A stretch of DNA of 64,000 bases, from positions 20,927,753-20,991,752 of the forward strand of contig NC_087151.1 in assembly GCF_035594125.1 (NCBI RefSeq), read 5' to 3'. A model generated the notes under the pieces. It did no database searches, was not told the DNA's origin, and worked only from the letters and a program-made list of their open reading frames with translations. This document shows, piece after piece, positions 45,606 to 64,000 of the stretch (positions are counted from its first letter, which is position 1; each line of letters begins with the position of its first letter). This stretch comes from Scylla paramamosain. Lineage: Eukaryota > Arthropoda > Malacostraca > Decapoda > Portunidae. The position numbers and the translations under genes were made by a program.

Positions 45606-48267
45606 TAATCTAATTTTCAATCTGTAAAACACCAGCTTTTCTCTCTTAAACCTCATCTTCTTTTCCTCACTGAACTCAGGTGTCTGAGGCAACTGACAGT
45701 AGCCCCTTTTCTGTTCCCTCCTACTTTCCCTATCCTCATTTTCAATCCAAAGCTGGATGTTGCGTATATGTGCGCAACGGCTCTCGTACCCACGCTCTTG
45801 AATCTTCCGAGTTTTCCACTATCTGGCTACGACTACAGAGTCACTCTCAAACTAAATTTATCTGTGCTGTATACCTCTCACCTAACTCCTCTGACAATAA
45901 GAAATTCTTTGACTAAACTTCCAAAGTGAGCACATTCTGACTCTCTTCCCTTTTACAGCGATCTCCATTCTTGGAGATCTCAATGTTCACCACCAGCTTG
46001 GGCTTTCCTCCCCCTTCACTGACCATCCTGGTGATTTAGCGTTCAACTTTGCTATCCTCCACGACCTAGAGCAATTGGTGCAACACCCTACTCGTATTCC
46101 TGACCATCTTGGAGATACGCCTAACATTCTTGACCTTTTCCTGACCTCTAATCCTGATTATGCTGTCACCCTTTCTTCTCCATTGGACTCCTCCGATCAC
46201 AATCTCATATCTGTATCTTGTCCTCTCGCTCCAATCCCTTCTCAGGATCCACCTAAGCGAAGATGCCTCTGTCATTTTGCCTCTGATAGTTGTGGGGACC
46301 TGACTATTTAGCTGATTTTCTTTGGAATGACTACTGCTTCCGTGTCAGAAACTCGTCTTTGTGTGCCGAGCTCATAACAGAGATGATAGTGTCTGGCATA
46401 GAGGCGTACATTCTTCCCTCTTTTTCTTGACCTAAACCTTGCAAACCTTGGTTTAATACAGCTTGTTCTCGTATTATATATATGCTATATATGATAGAGA
46501 GGTGGCCCACCAAAGGCACTTAAGCCTTCCATCACCAGAATCTCATGCACTTTATATTTCTTCCCGGAAAAATGCAAAGTCTGTTCTCCAACTAGTCAAA
46601 AAACTCCTTCATTAACAGAAAGTGTCAAAAATTTTTTTTTAAGATCTAACTCCCCTTGTGACTTCTGGCATCTAGCCAAAAATATCTCCAATAACTTTGC
46701 TTCTTCTTCTTTCCCTCCTTTATTTCAACCAGATGGCACCACTGCTATCACATCTATCTCTAAAGCTGAACTCTTCGCTTAAACCTTTGCTAAAAACTCT
46801 ACCTTGGACGATTCAAGGCTTGTTCCTCCCTCTCCTCTACCCTCTGACTACTTCATGCTACCTATTAAAATTCTTCGCAATGATGCTTTCCATGCTGGCC
46901 TAAATGCTCTGAAGGCTTATGGACCTGATGGGGTCCCTCCTATTGTTCTCCGAAACTGTGCCTCCGTGCTTGCACCTTGCTTATTCAAACTCTTTCAGCT
47001 CGGTCTATCAACATTTACCTTTCCTTCTTGCTGGAAGTTTGCCTACATTCAACCTGTTCCTAAAAAGGGTGACCGTTCTAATCCCTCAGACTACCGTCGT
47101 GCCTATCTAAAGATTTTGAATCCATCCTCAACAGGAAGAAACTTTTGCTGTTGCCTTGGATATATCAAAAGCTTTTGATAGAGTCTGGCACAAAGCTGTT
47201 CTTCTAAATCTATTAACAGTGGTGTTCTTCAGGATACTTTCCTGTCACCCACTCTCTTCTTATTATTCATCAATGACCTTCTAGACCAAACTATTCACTT
47301 CTACGCTGATGATAACACCCTGCACTTTTCCACGTCTTTTCATAGACTTCAGAAGTAAACATTTCATGCAGGGAAGCCACAGAACGCCTGACTTCTGATC
47401 TTTCTAAAATTTCTGATTGGGGCAGAGCAAAATTGGTATTGCTCCGTGCCTCAAAAACCCAGTTCCTCCATTTATGAACTTGACACAACCTTCCAGACAA
47501 CTATCCCCTCTTCCTCAATGACACTCAACTGTTCCCCTTTTCTACACTGAGCATCCTCGGTCTGCCCTTTACTTATAATCTGAAGTGGAAACTTCATACC
47601 TCATCTCAAGCTAAAACAGCTTCTATAAAGTTAGGCGTTCTGAGACGTCTTCGCCAGTTTTTCTAACATCCCCACCCTGCTGTTAACTCTGTACAAGGGC
47701 CTTATCCGTCCATGTATGAAGTATGCTTCACATGTCTGGGAGGGTTCCACTCATACTGCTCTTTTAGACAGGGTAGAATCAAAAGCTTTTCGTCTCATCA
47801 CCTCCTCTTCTCTAGCTGATTGTCTTCAGCCTCTCTCTCATCGCTGCAATGCTGCATCTCTAACTATCTTCTACCGGTATTTTCATGGTAACTGCTCTTC
47901 TGATCTTGCTAACTGCGTGCCTCCCCTCCTCCCGCGGCCTCACTGCACAAGACTTTCTTCTTTCTCCCACCCCAATTCTGTCCATCTCTCTAATGCAAGA
48001 GTTAACCAGCATTCTCAGGCATTCATCTCTTTCTCTGGTAAATTCTGGAACTCCCTGCCTGCTTCTGCATTTCGATCTTCCTATGACGAATTCCTTCAAG
48101 GGTGAGGTTGAAGACACTTATCCTCCAGTTTTTAACTACTGCTCAGGACCTTTTTCTGGGACTGGCATCTCAGTGGGCTTTTATTATTTTTATTATTTTT
48201 TTTTTATTGGATTTTTGTTGCCCTCGGCCAGTGTCTCTCCTACATGAAAAAAAATAAATAAATAAAA
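45606..48267 (+). mobile_element. 5'-truncated LINE copy retaining the region deleted elsewhere
   Basis: Begins inside the endonuclease domain and runs to a tail of aaaaaaaataaataaataaa. Keeps about 105 bp (46536-46640) missing from the copies at 4109 and 33548. Recognisable peptides: [64 protein letters not shown]-like motif C (near 47300), and NARVNQHSQAFISFSG. It has its own internal deletions near 47100 (between the YRP motif and the RT palm) and near 47200. Many frameshifts; dead. Confidence 0.88.
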
Positions 48268-51200
48268 TTGAAGATAAAAAAACAGGTTTCTTTGTATGCA
48301 TTTTGGCGTTTTGGTACTTAACATTGTGAAATTCTCATAATACCCGTTTTTTTGTAATGGTGTTCTGTTTCTCAATTTAGAGTACTATTCACGTGTTTTA
48401 GCGCTTTCATACCTAGGAAAACTTCAAAAACACTCATAATACACTTTTGTGATTATATCGTTTCGTTTTTTGTATTGGCTAATTTCCACGTGTTTTGTCG
48501 TTTTGGTACCAAACAAGCTGAAAAAAAAAAAACACTTAAAACACAAATTTTTGGAAATATTCTCTTATTCCAGAATGTGTTCTTTGTATGTATTTTGCAT
48601 TTTGGTGACTAATATGGTGAATCATACTCATAATACACGTTTTTTGTTAATGATATTCTGTTACCTAACATAGATTAATATTCATATGTTTTAGCGTGTC
48701 TGCACCTAAGAATCTTAAAAAGACTCATAAGACACGTTTGTGGTTTAGTTTTGTTATATTTTCTAATTTGTATGTGTTTTGCCGTTTTAGTACCTAAGAA
48801 ACTGAAAAACATCGAAGACACGTTTTGGGTAATGTTCCATGTATTTTAGAGTTTTGGTACATAAAAAGCTTAAAAAAAGTAAGACACAATTTTGATAACA
48901 TTGTTTTAGTTTTCCAATACAGGGTTTTTTTCCTTTGTTTTTAGCTTTTTTATGCCTAATATGCTTAAAAACAACGCAAATGACACGTTTCTGATAATGT
49001 CATTTCATATTGGGTGCTTTCCATGCATTTCGTCATTTTGGTAATTAATAGGCGCAAATAAACTAAAAATACACTTTTTTGGTGAAGTTGTTCAGTTTCT
49101 CCTAAAAGGACGTTTAGCATGCATTTTAGCGTTTTTGGTACGTAGGAAGATGAAAACACTCAAAAATAACTTTTTGGTAATGTTTTCTTTTTCAATATAG
49201 TGTGCTTTGAATGCACTTTGCCGTTTTGGCACCTAACAAATAAAAAAAAAATCATTCATAATACAGGTATTTTAGTAATGTAGTTCTGTTTCTTCATAGA
49301 GTTTTTTTTTTTATGCATTTTAGCTTTTTCGTACATAAGATAGTAATTATTGTTGTTTTGTTCCTCAATATAGAGCTATTCTTGTGCTTTAGCGTTCTGA
49401 TACCTAAGAACATCAAAAAGAATCATAACAAATGTTTCTGATTATACAATTTCTTTCTTTTCTTTATATTGGCTAGTTTGCGATTTTGTACCTAATAAAC
49501 TGAAAAACATGTAAAATATACATTTTTTGGAAATGATGTTATTTTTCTCAATATGGAAATATTCATAAGTTTTAGCATTTCAGAACCTAAGAACCTTAAA
49601 AACACTCATAAGACACATTTGTGTTAATATTGTTTTATTTTCCCATATCAGCTAATTTGCATTTGATTTGCGGTTTTGGTACCTAATAAACTCGAAAACA
49701 CCCTAAACACAAGTTTTTTGGTAATATTGTTCTGTTCCTCCAGAAATGGTGTTTTACATGTATTTTAGAGTTTTGGTACGTAAGAGGCTCAAAAACATTT
49801 AAAATACATGATTTGTTAGTAATGTTTAGTTTTCCCAAATGAGATGTTTTCCATGCTTTTAGCTTTTTGGTGCCTTGTATGCTCAAAACAAGAAAATGAC
49901 AGGTTTCTGGTAATGTTGTTTCATTACCCGATATAGGATGCTTTCCATGCATTTTGTAGGTTTGGTATCTAACAAGACGAAAAAAACACTTAAAATACAC
50001 TCTTTTGATAAAGTTGTTCTGTTTTATCCATTTTATTTATTTATTTATTTTATTTATTTATTTATTTTTATTTATTTATTTTTTTTTTTTTTGCGTGCGT
50101 TTTAGTGTTTTGGTACGTAACTAGTTTGAAAACACTAAGAAGACACTTTTTTGGTGATGTTTTCTTTTCTAATTTCGTGTGCTTTGTATGCACTTTGGCG
50201 TTTTGTTACCTAACATTCATAATACAGGTTATTGGTATTGTAGTTCTGTTTCTTCATATAGATTCTTTTTTATGCATTTTGTCGTTTTGGTGCCTAACAC
50301 GGTAAATAAGACTCATAATGCACATTTTTGTTAATTACATTCTGTTACTAAACATAAAGTAATATTAACATGTTTTAGCGTTTCAGCACCAGTGAACCTT
50401 AAAAACACTTGTCAAATACGTTTGTAATACTATCATTGTATCCATATATTAGCATATTTCCATGTGTTTTGGCGTTTTGATAAACTCAAACAGAGTCAAA
50501 ACATCCGTTTTTTGTAATGTTCTTTTTCACCAGGAAGTGTATTTTTGCTTCCATTTTAGAGTTTTGGTATGTTACAAGCTTAATAACCGTCAAAATACAC
50601 GATTTTGGTAATATTCTTTAATTTTCTTATATCGGGTGTTTTCCATGCTTTTTAGTGTTTTCGTGGCTGATATGCTCAAAAACACGCAAATGACACGTTT
50701 CTGGACCTGTCATCTCATTATTGTATATAGAGTGTTTTGCTTGCATTTTGGGGTTTTGTTACCTAACAAGCTCAAAAATCACTAAAAATACATTTAAAAT
50801 GAAGTTGTTCGATTTCTCCATAAATGAGTCTTATGTTTTGAATGCGTTTTAGCATTTCGGCACATAAACAGTTGAAAACCATCAAAACCCACGTTTTTCG
50901 GTAATGTTATTTAGTTTTTAAATATAGTGTGCTTTGCATGCATTTTGACGTTTTAGTACCTAGCAAATTCAAAAACATTTATAATACATATTTTTGGTAA
51001 AGTAGTTCAGGTTCTTCATATAGATTTATTTTTTTATGCATTTTGGCATTTTGGTATTTAACATGGTGAATCACACTCATAATACACATTTTTGATAAAG
51101 ATATTGTTTCTAAAATACAGAGTAATATTCATGTGTTTTAGTGTTTCAGCAACTAAGAACCTTAAAAACACACATCGGAGACATTTGTGGTAATAACGTT

Positions 51201-51772
51201 TAGTTTCCTTATACTGTCTACTTTGCATTTATTTTGACGTGTTGTTACCTAATAAAATAAAATAAAAATAAATCAAAACACATGTTTTAGGTAATGTCGT
51301 TTTGTTTCTTCAGAAAGGGTGTTTGGGTACGTAAAAAGCTCAAAAACACTCAAAAATACATTTTTTTTATAAAGTGTTTCCGTTTCTCCATAAAGGGTGT
51401 TGTGCTTGCGTTTTAGCGTTTTGATACCTCAAAACCTCGTTTTTGGTAAAGTTGTTTTCATTTCCAATATAGTGTGCTTTGCATGCACTTTGATAATGTA
51501 GTTTTGTTCTTTCACATAGGTCTCTTTATATGCATTTTAGCGTTTTGGTACTTAAAATGGTGAATAAGACTCATAGTAAACGTTTTTGGTAATGTTGGTC
51601 TGTTTCTCAGTATAATGTACTATTAACTTGTTTTAGCTTTCTGATACCTTAGGACATCAAAAACACTCATATTACAAGTTTGTGATGAATGTCTTTTCGT
51701 TTCTTTATATAGGCTACTTTGTACGTTTTTTTTTTTTTTTCGTTTTGGTAGCTAAGAAACTTAAAAACACGT
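48268..51772 (-). repeat. Satellite family 2, reverse
   Basis: About four higher-order units; the acacaatttt/acatgattt/acacgatttt box recurs near 48890, 49797 and 50610. A TTTA-rich run lies at 50035-50090. No gene seen. Confidence 0.75.
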
Positions 51773-54510
51773 TTTTATGTAGGGACACAGGCCAAGGGCA
51801 AGAAAAATTCCCCACCAACAAAAAAAGTAAATACAAAATAAATAAAAAATAAATAAATAAATAACCCACTGAGACAATGGTCCCTGAACAGGTTCCGAAG
51901 CGGCAGTCAAAAATGCATAAGTGTCTTAAATGATAAGTGTCTTGAAGGAATTCAATTTATAGGAAGGTGGAAACACATAATCAGGCATGGAGTTCCAAAC
52001 TTTACCAGGGAAAGGAATTAATGATTGAGAATACTGGTTAACTCTTGCATTAGAGAGGTGGACAGAATAGGAGTGAGAGAAAGAAGAAAGTCTTGTGCAG
52101 AGAGGCCGCAGGGAGGGGAGGCATGTAGTTAGCAAGATCAGAAGAGCAGTTAGCATGAAAATAGCGGTAGAGGGTAGCTAAAGATTTAACATTGCGTCGG
52201 TGAGAAAGAAGCTGATGCCAGTCACTTAGATGAGAGTTGATGATACGAAAATCTTTTGATTCCACTCTCTAAAATAGCCGTATGAGTGGAATCCCCCAAA
52301 CATGTGAAGCATATTCCATGCATGGACGGATAAGGACCTTGTATAGGCTTAGCAGCTGGGGAGATGAGAAAAATTGTCCTAGAAGTCTCAGAACATCTAA
52401 CTTCAAAGAAGCGTTTTTAGCTAGAGATGAGTTTTGAAGTTTCTAGTTTAGGTTTAAAAAAAAAAAAAAAAAAACAGATGTTCAGTGTAGAAGAGATGAA
52501 CAATTGATTGTCTTTATACAAGAGAGGATAGTTGTCTGGAAGGTTGTGTTGAGTTGATTGGTGGAGGAATTGAGTTTTTAAGGCATTATACAATTAATGC
52601 AAACAATTAATCAGTAATTTTAGAGAGATCGAAAGTTAGGCATCCTTGCGTGAACTGTTTACTTCCGGAAGGGTTGAACGTCTATAGAAAGAGGTGGAAA
52701 AATGCAGGGTGGTATCATCAGCGTTGGATTGGATAGGATAATATGTTTGGTTTAGAAGATCGTTAATGAGTAATGGGATGACAGTGGGTGACAGGACAGT
52801 ACACTTAGGAACACCTCTGTTAATAGATTTAGAAGAACAGTGACCGTCTACCACAGGAGCAATAGAACGGTCAGAAAGGAAACTTGTGATGAAGATACAG
52901 AGAGATTAATAGAAGCTGTAGGTGGGTAGTTTGGATATCAAACTTTTAGGCCAGACTCTATTAAAAAAGAAAATAATATGTATAAGGCAACAGCAAAAGT
53001 TTTACCAAAATCTCTCAAAGAGGATGACCGAGATTCAATAAGGAAAGCTAGATCACCAGTAGAGCGGCCTTGAAGGAACCCAAAATGGCGATTAGATAGA
53101 AGTTTGTCAAGTGATATATGTTTAATAATCTTCCTGTTGAAGGTAGATGCAAAAACTTTAGATAGGTAGGAAATTAAAGCAATAGGACGGTAGTTTGAGG
53201 GATTAGAATGCCCATCATTTTTAGGAAAAGGCTGAATATAGGTAAACTTCCAACAAGAAGGAAAGGTAAGATATTGAGAGGCAGAGTTGAAAGAGTTTCA
53301 CTAGGCAAGGTGCCAGCACAGAGACACGGTTTCGTAGAAGAAGAGGGACCCCATCATGTTCATAAGCCTTCCGAGGTTTTAGGCCAACGAAGGCATGGAA
53401 AACTTCATTACGAAGAATTTTAATAGGTTGAAAGAAGTAGTCAGAGGGTGAAGGAGAGGCAGGATAGCAAAGGTTTGAGCAAAGAGTTCAGTTTTAGAAA
53501 TAAATGTGATAGCAATGGTGCCATCTCTTTGAAATAAAGGAGATAAAAAAAAGAAGCAAAGTTATTGGAGATGTTTTTGAATAGATGCCAGAAGTCACGA
53601 GGGGAGTTAGATCTTGAAAGATTTTGACACTCTTTTAATGAAGGAAGTTTTGACTACTTAGAGAACAGACTTGGCATGGTTCCGGGCAGACATATAAAGT
53701 TCATGAGATTATGGTGTTGGAAGGCTTAAGTACTTTTTTGTGGGCCACCTCTCAATTATATACAGCATGAGAACAGGCTGTGTTAAACAAAGGTTTGGAG
53801 GGTTTAGGTCGAGAAAAAGAGTGTGGAATGTATGCCTGCCTCTTTGCCAGACACTATCTCTTCTGTTATGCACTCGGCACACAGATACGGGTCTCTGACA
53901 CGGATGCAGTAGTCCTTCCAAGAAAAATCAGCAAAATACCTCCTCAGGTCCTTCCAACTAACAGAGGCAAAACGCCAGAGGCACCTCCGCTTAGGGTGAT
54001 CCAAAAGAAGGATTGGAGTGACAGGACAAGATACAGATATGAAATTGTGATCGGAGGAGCCCAATTGAGAAGAGATGATAACAGCATAAGCAGAAGGATT
54101 AGAGGTAATGAAAATGTCAAGAATACCTGGCGTATCTCGAGGACGGCGAGGAATACAGGTAGGATGTTGCACCAATTACACTATGTCATGGAGCATAACT
54201 GAAGGCTACTTCACCAGGATGGTCAGTGAAGTGAGAGGAAAGCCAAAGCTGGATTTAACACTGAAGTCTCAAATAATGGTGATCTCTGTAAAAGGGAAGA
54301 AATAATGTGCTCCACTTTGAAAATAAAGCAGGCAAAGAATTTTCTTATTGTCAGAGGAGATAGGTGAGAGGAATACAGCACAGATAAATTTAGTTTGAGA
54401 GTGACTCTGTAGTCGTAGCCAGACAGTATAAAACTCTGAAGATTCGATAGCGTGGGCGTGAGAGCAGGTTAAGTCACTGCGCACATAAAAAGAACATCAA
54501 GATTTGGATT
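51773..54510 (-). mobile_element. 5'-truncated LINE copy, minus strand, highly decayed
   Basis: On the minus strand it spans endonuclease to 3' end: MRSDLTCSHAHAIESSEFYT (54484 downward), [18 protein letters not shown], an RT palm with NADDTTLHFSTSF (near 52700), and NARVNQYSQSLIPFPG. It retains the region missing from the two near full-length copies (near 53610-53720). The tail is A/T-rich with aaataaataaataa (51838-51865). Stops and indels throughout. It looks older than the copies in the arms. Confidence 0.87.
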
Positions 54511-59841
<5,331 letters not shown>

Positions 59842-59874
59842 AGGCTGTTGTCTGTAACGATCGAGAATAGAGTG

Positions 59875-60706
59875 TAAAAAAGGTGTCTGCTCTAACCTCT
59901 TAAACTACTGCACTATTGCCTTAATTTCCTGCCCCTCTGAAGTTTTGAATATATCCTGAATAGGAAGATTCTTAAACATCTATCATTTCACGACCATACA
60001 TGTGATCGCCAGTATGGGTTCAGTCATGGCCGCTCTACTGGCCATCCTTACTGAGTCTTGGTTATCTTCTTTTAAGGATTTTGTGAAACTTTCGCTGTTG
60101 CCTAAGAAATATCAAAAAGGTTTTGACAGAATATGGCATGATCTTTAATTTCCAAACTACCTTCCTACCTACTTACCTTCTATCCTTTTCTCTATAATTT
60201 CACCTCAAATGTCCTTTCTGTCCGTTTTATTGTTGCTGTTGTAGGCGGAGACTATTCTTCTCCTAAGTCTACGTATTAACAGTGGTGTTTCTATTATTCA
60301 TTAATGATCTAAGACAAAATTCTTGTCCTATCCACTTCTACGCTGATACCACTATGCACTTTCCTACGTCTTTTCGTAGACGTCCAACCCTTTAGAAGCT
60401 AAACAGCTCACGTCGGAAAGCCACACTACGCCAGACTTCTAATTTCTTTAAAATTTCTGTTTGGGGTAGAGTAATGCCTCAAAAACTCAATTCCTTCATA
60501 TATCAACTTAACAGAGCGTTCCAGATAACTATCCCCTCTTTTTTATTGACACTCAGCTGTCCCCTGCTGCTACATTGAACTTCCTCTGTCTGTCTTTCAT
60601 TAATAATCTAAGCTGGAAACTTCACATCTCATCTCTAGCTAAAACAGCTTATATGAAGTTAGGCATTCAGAGTCGTCCCCGCCAGTTTTTCTCACCCCTC
60701 CCACAA
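59875..60706 (+). mobile_element. LINE fragment, first half, split by an insert
   Basis: Starts in the RT region (matching about 5880 of the first copy) and runs to the sequence encoding RQFFSPLPQ at about 60704. Readable pieces: LSFINNLSWKLHISSLAKTAYMKLG. Strongly decayed with many indels. Continues at 61298. Confidence 0.8.
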
Positions 60707-61297
<591 letters not shown>

Positions 61298-61828
61298 GCC
61301 ATTATCAATCCATGTAAGAAGTTCCAACCATGTATAGGTTCCACTCATACCGCTCTTTTAGACAGGGTGAAATAAAAAGTTTTTCGTCCTATCAATTTCT
61401 CTAACTGATTGTCTTCAGCCCTTCTCTCATCGCTGCAATGTTGCATCTCTTGGTATCTTGTAATGCTATTTTCACGCTAACTGCTATTAAGATCTTACTG
61501 ACTCCATGCCTCCTCTCCTCCCGCGGCCTTGCTGTATAAAAGTTTATACTTTCTCTCACCCCTATTCTGTCCATCTCTCTAATGCAAGATTACCAGTATT
61601 CTCAGTCATTCATTACTGAAACTCTCTGCCTGCTTATGTATTTCCTTCCTCTTATGACTTGAACTCTTTCAAAGTAGGCTTTAAGACACTATCCTTCAAT
61701 TTTGGATGATTCTTTTTGACCTCGGTTTGGGAACTGGCACTCAAGTGGGCCTTTTTCGAACTTTTGATTGCCGTTGACCAGTGTCACTCTTACTTAAAAA
61801 AAAAAAAAAAGAAAAAAGAAAAAAAACA
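61298..61828 (+). mobile_element. LINE fragment, second half
   Basis: Resumes at the cggccattatcaatccatg-like site (compare gggccttatccgtccatg at 47697) and ends with 3' UTR gttgaccagtgtcactc and an A tail at 61796-61828. Contains decayed NARVNQYSQS and LNSFK coding remnants. Confidence 0.8.
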
Positions 61829-61870
61829 ACATCAACGACATCAACAACAAAAATAACAAGAACGACGACT

Positions 61871-61938
<68 letters not shown>

Positions 61939-62123
61939 AATAGTATCAACAAAGAACGTCATCATTAACAACTACATTGTCATCATCAATGATAAAACAT
62001 AGTTAACGAAGAAAACAACAACAAACTTAAAATGACAATAACAACATGAGTAAAAAGAAAAAAACTGCAAACACAACACAATTCTTGCAATGAAACGATT
62101 ATTAAATCTCCCGTACCAAATAG

Positions 62124-62182
<59 letters not shown>

Positions 62183-62290
62183 TAATGATGATAAAGACAA
62201 TAATAATGCCGATAAGGTACTATACTAAAATTGTAATTTTAAAATTATTATTATCGTTATTACAACTATAATAATAATAATAATAATAAT

Positions 62291-62363
<73 letters not shown>

Positions 62364-62431
62364 TAACAAGCATGCAAGAACATGACAATTAATTATAACG
62401 ACAAACGACTGTTTCTTATAACTGGTTGCAG
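61829..62431. repeat. Microsatellite cluster: (CAA)n, (CA)n, (TAA)n
   Basis: Pure runs at 61871-61936 (CAA), 62124-62179 (CA) and 62269-62361 (TAA). The sequence between them is A-rich and simple. No coding sequence recognised. The last 30 bases include a pyrimidine-containing stretch and the cag that precedes the exon candidate. Confidence 0.93.
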
Positions 62432-62587
62432 GAGGAACTGTCCCCCACTGAATCGTTACATGTACTGCGCCCGTTATTTCATGGAATGTGGCTTGAATGA
62501 CCCTTCTTCCTGCCCCCGTGGCGAGCAGTGCTTTCCCGAAGTGTGCGGTACTCTGTGTGTCTCGAGGTCCCATAATCAGTAATGAGG
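62432..62587 (+). CDS. Candidate host exon: WAP-like cysteine-rich C-terminus
   Basis: Preceded by a plausible 3' splice site (ctgtttcttataactggttgcag is split here: AG at 62430-62431) and ended by a strong donor gtgagt at 62588-62593. The frame reads RNCPPLNRYMYC, then ARYFMEC, GLNDPSSC, PRGEQC, FPEVCGTLC and VSRSHNQ, with TAA at 62580-62582. Cysteine spacing is C-x8-C-x6-C-x7-C-x5-C-x4-C-x3-C. This fits the whey acidic protein four-disulfide core, with C1-C5, C7 and C8 in register, but Phe stands where the sixth cysteine should be. WAP domains occur in crustacean crustins and protease inhibitors. No signal peptide exon or other exon is recognisable in the window. It could be a decayed exon, a divergent family member, or a chance frame, though the cysteine pattern together with splice sites makes chance less likely. 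Confidence 0.45.
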
Positions 62588-62596
62588 GTGAGTTTT

Positions 62597-62599
<3 letters not shown>

Positions 62600-62685
<86 letters not shown>
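62600..62685. repeat. (GA)n microsatellite
   Basis: Pure GA dinucleotides, 86 bp, directly after the putative splice donor. Confidence 0.97.
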
Positions 62686-62688
<3 letters not shown>

Positions 62689-63060
62689 TTAGGTAGGCAT
62701 GAAAGTGTTTCCCGCATTGGACTTACTTACTAGAGATTTATTTATTTACTTTATTTATTTATTTATTATTTATTATTTTTGTAAGTTAGCTTCGCATTGG
62801 CACAACTTATCATCTTGCACGTTTCCAGCAAGTACAGATGACTTGTGTAAGGAAAATACATACATAGTAATTGTAATTATGTTATTAACAGTAAACAGTA
62901 AATGGAAATTCAGGTATTTTGAATTCCTTCCAGTGAAAAAGAGAGAACATGGCTATTATTATTTTTATTATTCTTCATCCACATCTTATAATGATTATAA
63001 TTATCATTATAATTATAATTATAATAATGATTATAATGATTTTGTACTATTCTTAATATA
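62686..63060. other. Unassigned A/T-rich sequence
   Basis: Non-satellite sequence with TTTA repeats (62738-62778) and ATT/TAA-type runs near 62955-63050. An open frame at 62699-63061 is low-complexity Tyr/Asn-rich and not convincing. If the exon at 62432 is real, this would be its intron or downstream flank. Confidence 0.5.
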
Positions 63061-63152
63061 GTTTTTTCTTCTTTTCTTTTCTTCTTTTCTTTTCTTCTTT
63101 TTTTCTTCTTTTTCTTCTTCTTCTTCTTCTTCTTCTTCTTCTTCTTCTTCTT

Positions 63153-63234
<82 letters not shown>
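63061..63234. repeat. (CTT)n then (ATT)n microsatellites
   Basis: Imperfect then pure TTC at about 63061-63181, changing directly to TTA at 63181-63234. Marks the boundary where satellite resumes. Confidence 0.95.
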
Positions 63235-63240
63235 GTTATT

Positions 63241-64000
63241 AAAAAATCATGGAATCTATTTTATATTGGAATACAAAACAATACTGCCAAAAACGTGTCT
63301 TGTCAGTGTTTGTGAGCTTTTTGCGTACTGAAACGCTAAATCGAATGCTAAAAAAAAAAAAAAATTATTGCGAAACAGAATAACATTACCAAAGACGTCT
63401 TTTTGAGATTCTTACCTACAACAAAAACGGCAAAATGCATGAAAAATACACTGTATGGGAAACGATACGATATTACAAGAAATATGTATTACAAGTGTTT
63501 CTGAATTTCTTAGGTACCAAAACGGTAAAATGCGTGAATAGCACTTTCTATTTACTAGAAAAGAACAGCAGTGACAAATATATCTTTTTAATTAATTTAT
63601 TTATTCTTTACGTTGTTTTGTATCAAAACGACAAAATGGATGCAAAACACTCCTTATGGAAAAACAAAAGGGCATTACGAGAAACGTGTGTTTTTGAGCT
63701 ATTTAACTACCAAAACTCTAAAATGTGTTAATAGTACCCTATATGGTGAAACAAAACTACATTATAAAAAACGCTTATTTTGAATGATTCTTTTTTTCAC
63801 ATTGTTAGGTACCAAAGGGACAAAATGCATTTAAAGCACTCTGTATGGTAAAATGAAATGACATTACAAGAAACATTTCTTTAGAGTGTTTATGAGCTCG
63901 TTAGGCATCAAAATGCTATAATGCATGAAAAGCACTCTATACTGGAATACAAAAGCACATTACGAAAAGCGTGCCTTTTGAATGGTTTTGAGCTTCTTAT
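63241..64000 (+). repeat. Satellite family 1, forward
   Basis: About eight monomers with family 1 boxes, including a type-A gaatagcactttctatt (63536) and type-E-like attacgagaaacgtg (63674). Runs to the window edge. No gene seen. Confidence 0.8.

Noticed and set aside
61741..62180. Poly-Val, poly-Thr and Cys-Val frames
   Set aside because: Translations of (CAA)n and (CA)n microsatellites.
62292..62717. 141-codon minus-strand frame with Ser-Leu and Tyr runs
   Set aside because: Built from (GA)n and (TAA)n read on the minus strand plus the antisense of the exon candidate.

Overview
The window is non-coding, AT-rich eukaryotic DNA that looks like a satellite-dominated, probably heterochromatic, region of a decapod crustacean genome, most likely a crab. 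The organism call is an inference. It rests on one recurrent non-LTR retrotransposon family whose protein (for example the C-terminal stretch SHVWGGSTHTALLDRVE) I associate with swimming-crab genome predictions, on abundant (AT)n, (GA)n and (TAA)n microsatellites, and on a Penelope-like element. I find no bacterial-type genes, no rRNA or tRNA, and no complete host gene.

The background is a degenerate tandem satellite of about 95 bp monomers. From 1 to about 42.1 kb and from 63.24 to 64.0 kb, five monomer types (called A to E here) recur in fixed order as a higher-order repeat; five successive monomers at 464-936 measure 93, 96, 96, 99 and 88 bp, 472 bp in all. From about 42.15 to 59.84 kb a related family has a longer higher-order unit, about 0.8-1.0 kb. 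Most short open frames in the window are chance translations of this satellite or of (AT)n.

The main structural feature is a giant nested inverted duplication. Positions 1-17.8 kb (left arm) are repeated in reverse complement at 24.64-41.69 kb (right arm). Between them, 17.6-24.37 kb is a further inverted copy of left-arm positions about 14.85 to 8.95 kb. One fold-back junction, an 11 bp inverted repeat around a 6 nt spacer, is present at 17579-17606 and again at 24860-24886. The other junction lies in an (AT)n tract at 24372-24633. The arms differ by scattered substitutions, indels and (AT)n length, so they are not a simple read-through copy. The left arm is cut by the window edge.

Mobile elements sit in the satellite. 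A single-ORF APE-RT LINE occurs near full length at 4.1-7.3 kb (+) and at the mirrored site 33.5-36.7 kb (-). Truncated copies are at 11.8, 12.9, 18.7, 20.4, 28.5, 45.6, 51.8 and 59.9 kb. All are broken by stops and frameshifts. A 5'-truncated Penelope-like element (RT plus GIY-YIG nuclease, one in-frame stop) lies at 21.4-23.5 kb in the inner copy only. A 717 bp solo LTR with a 5 bp target duplication lies at 38.03-38.75 kb in the right arm only. Together these give a relative order: LINEs, then inverted duplications, then LTR.

The right end (59.9-63.2 kb) is a patchwork of a LINE fragment split by an unidentified GC-richer insert, many microsatellites, and at 62432-62587 the one host-gene candidate: a cysteine-rich, WAP-like exon with recognisable splice sites.
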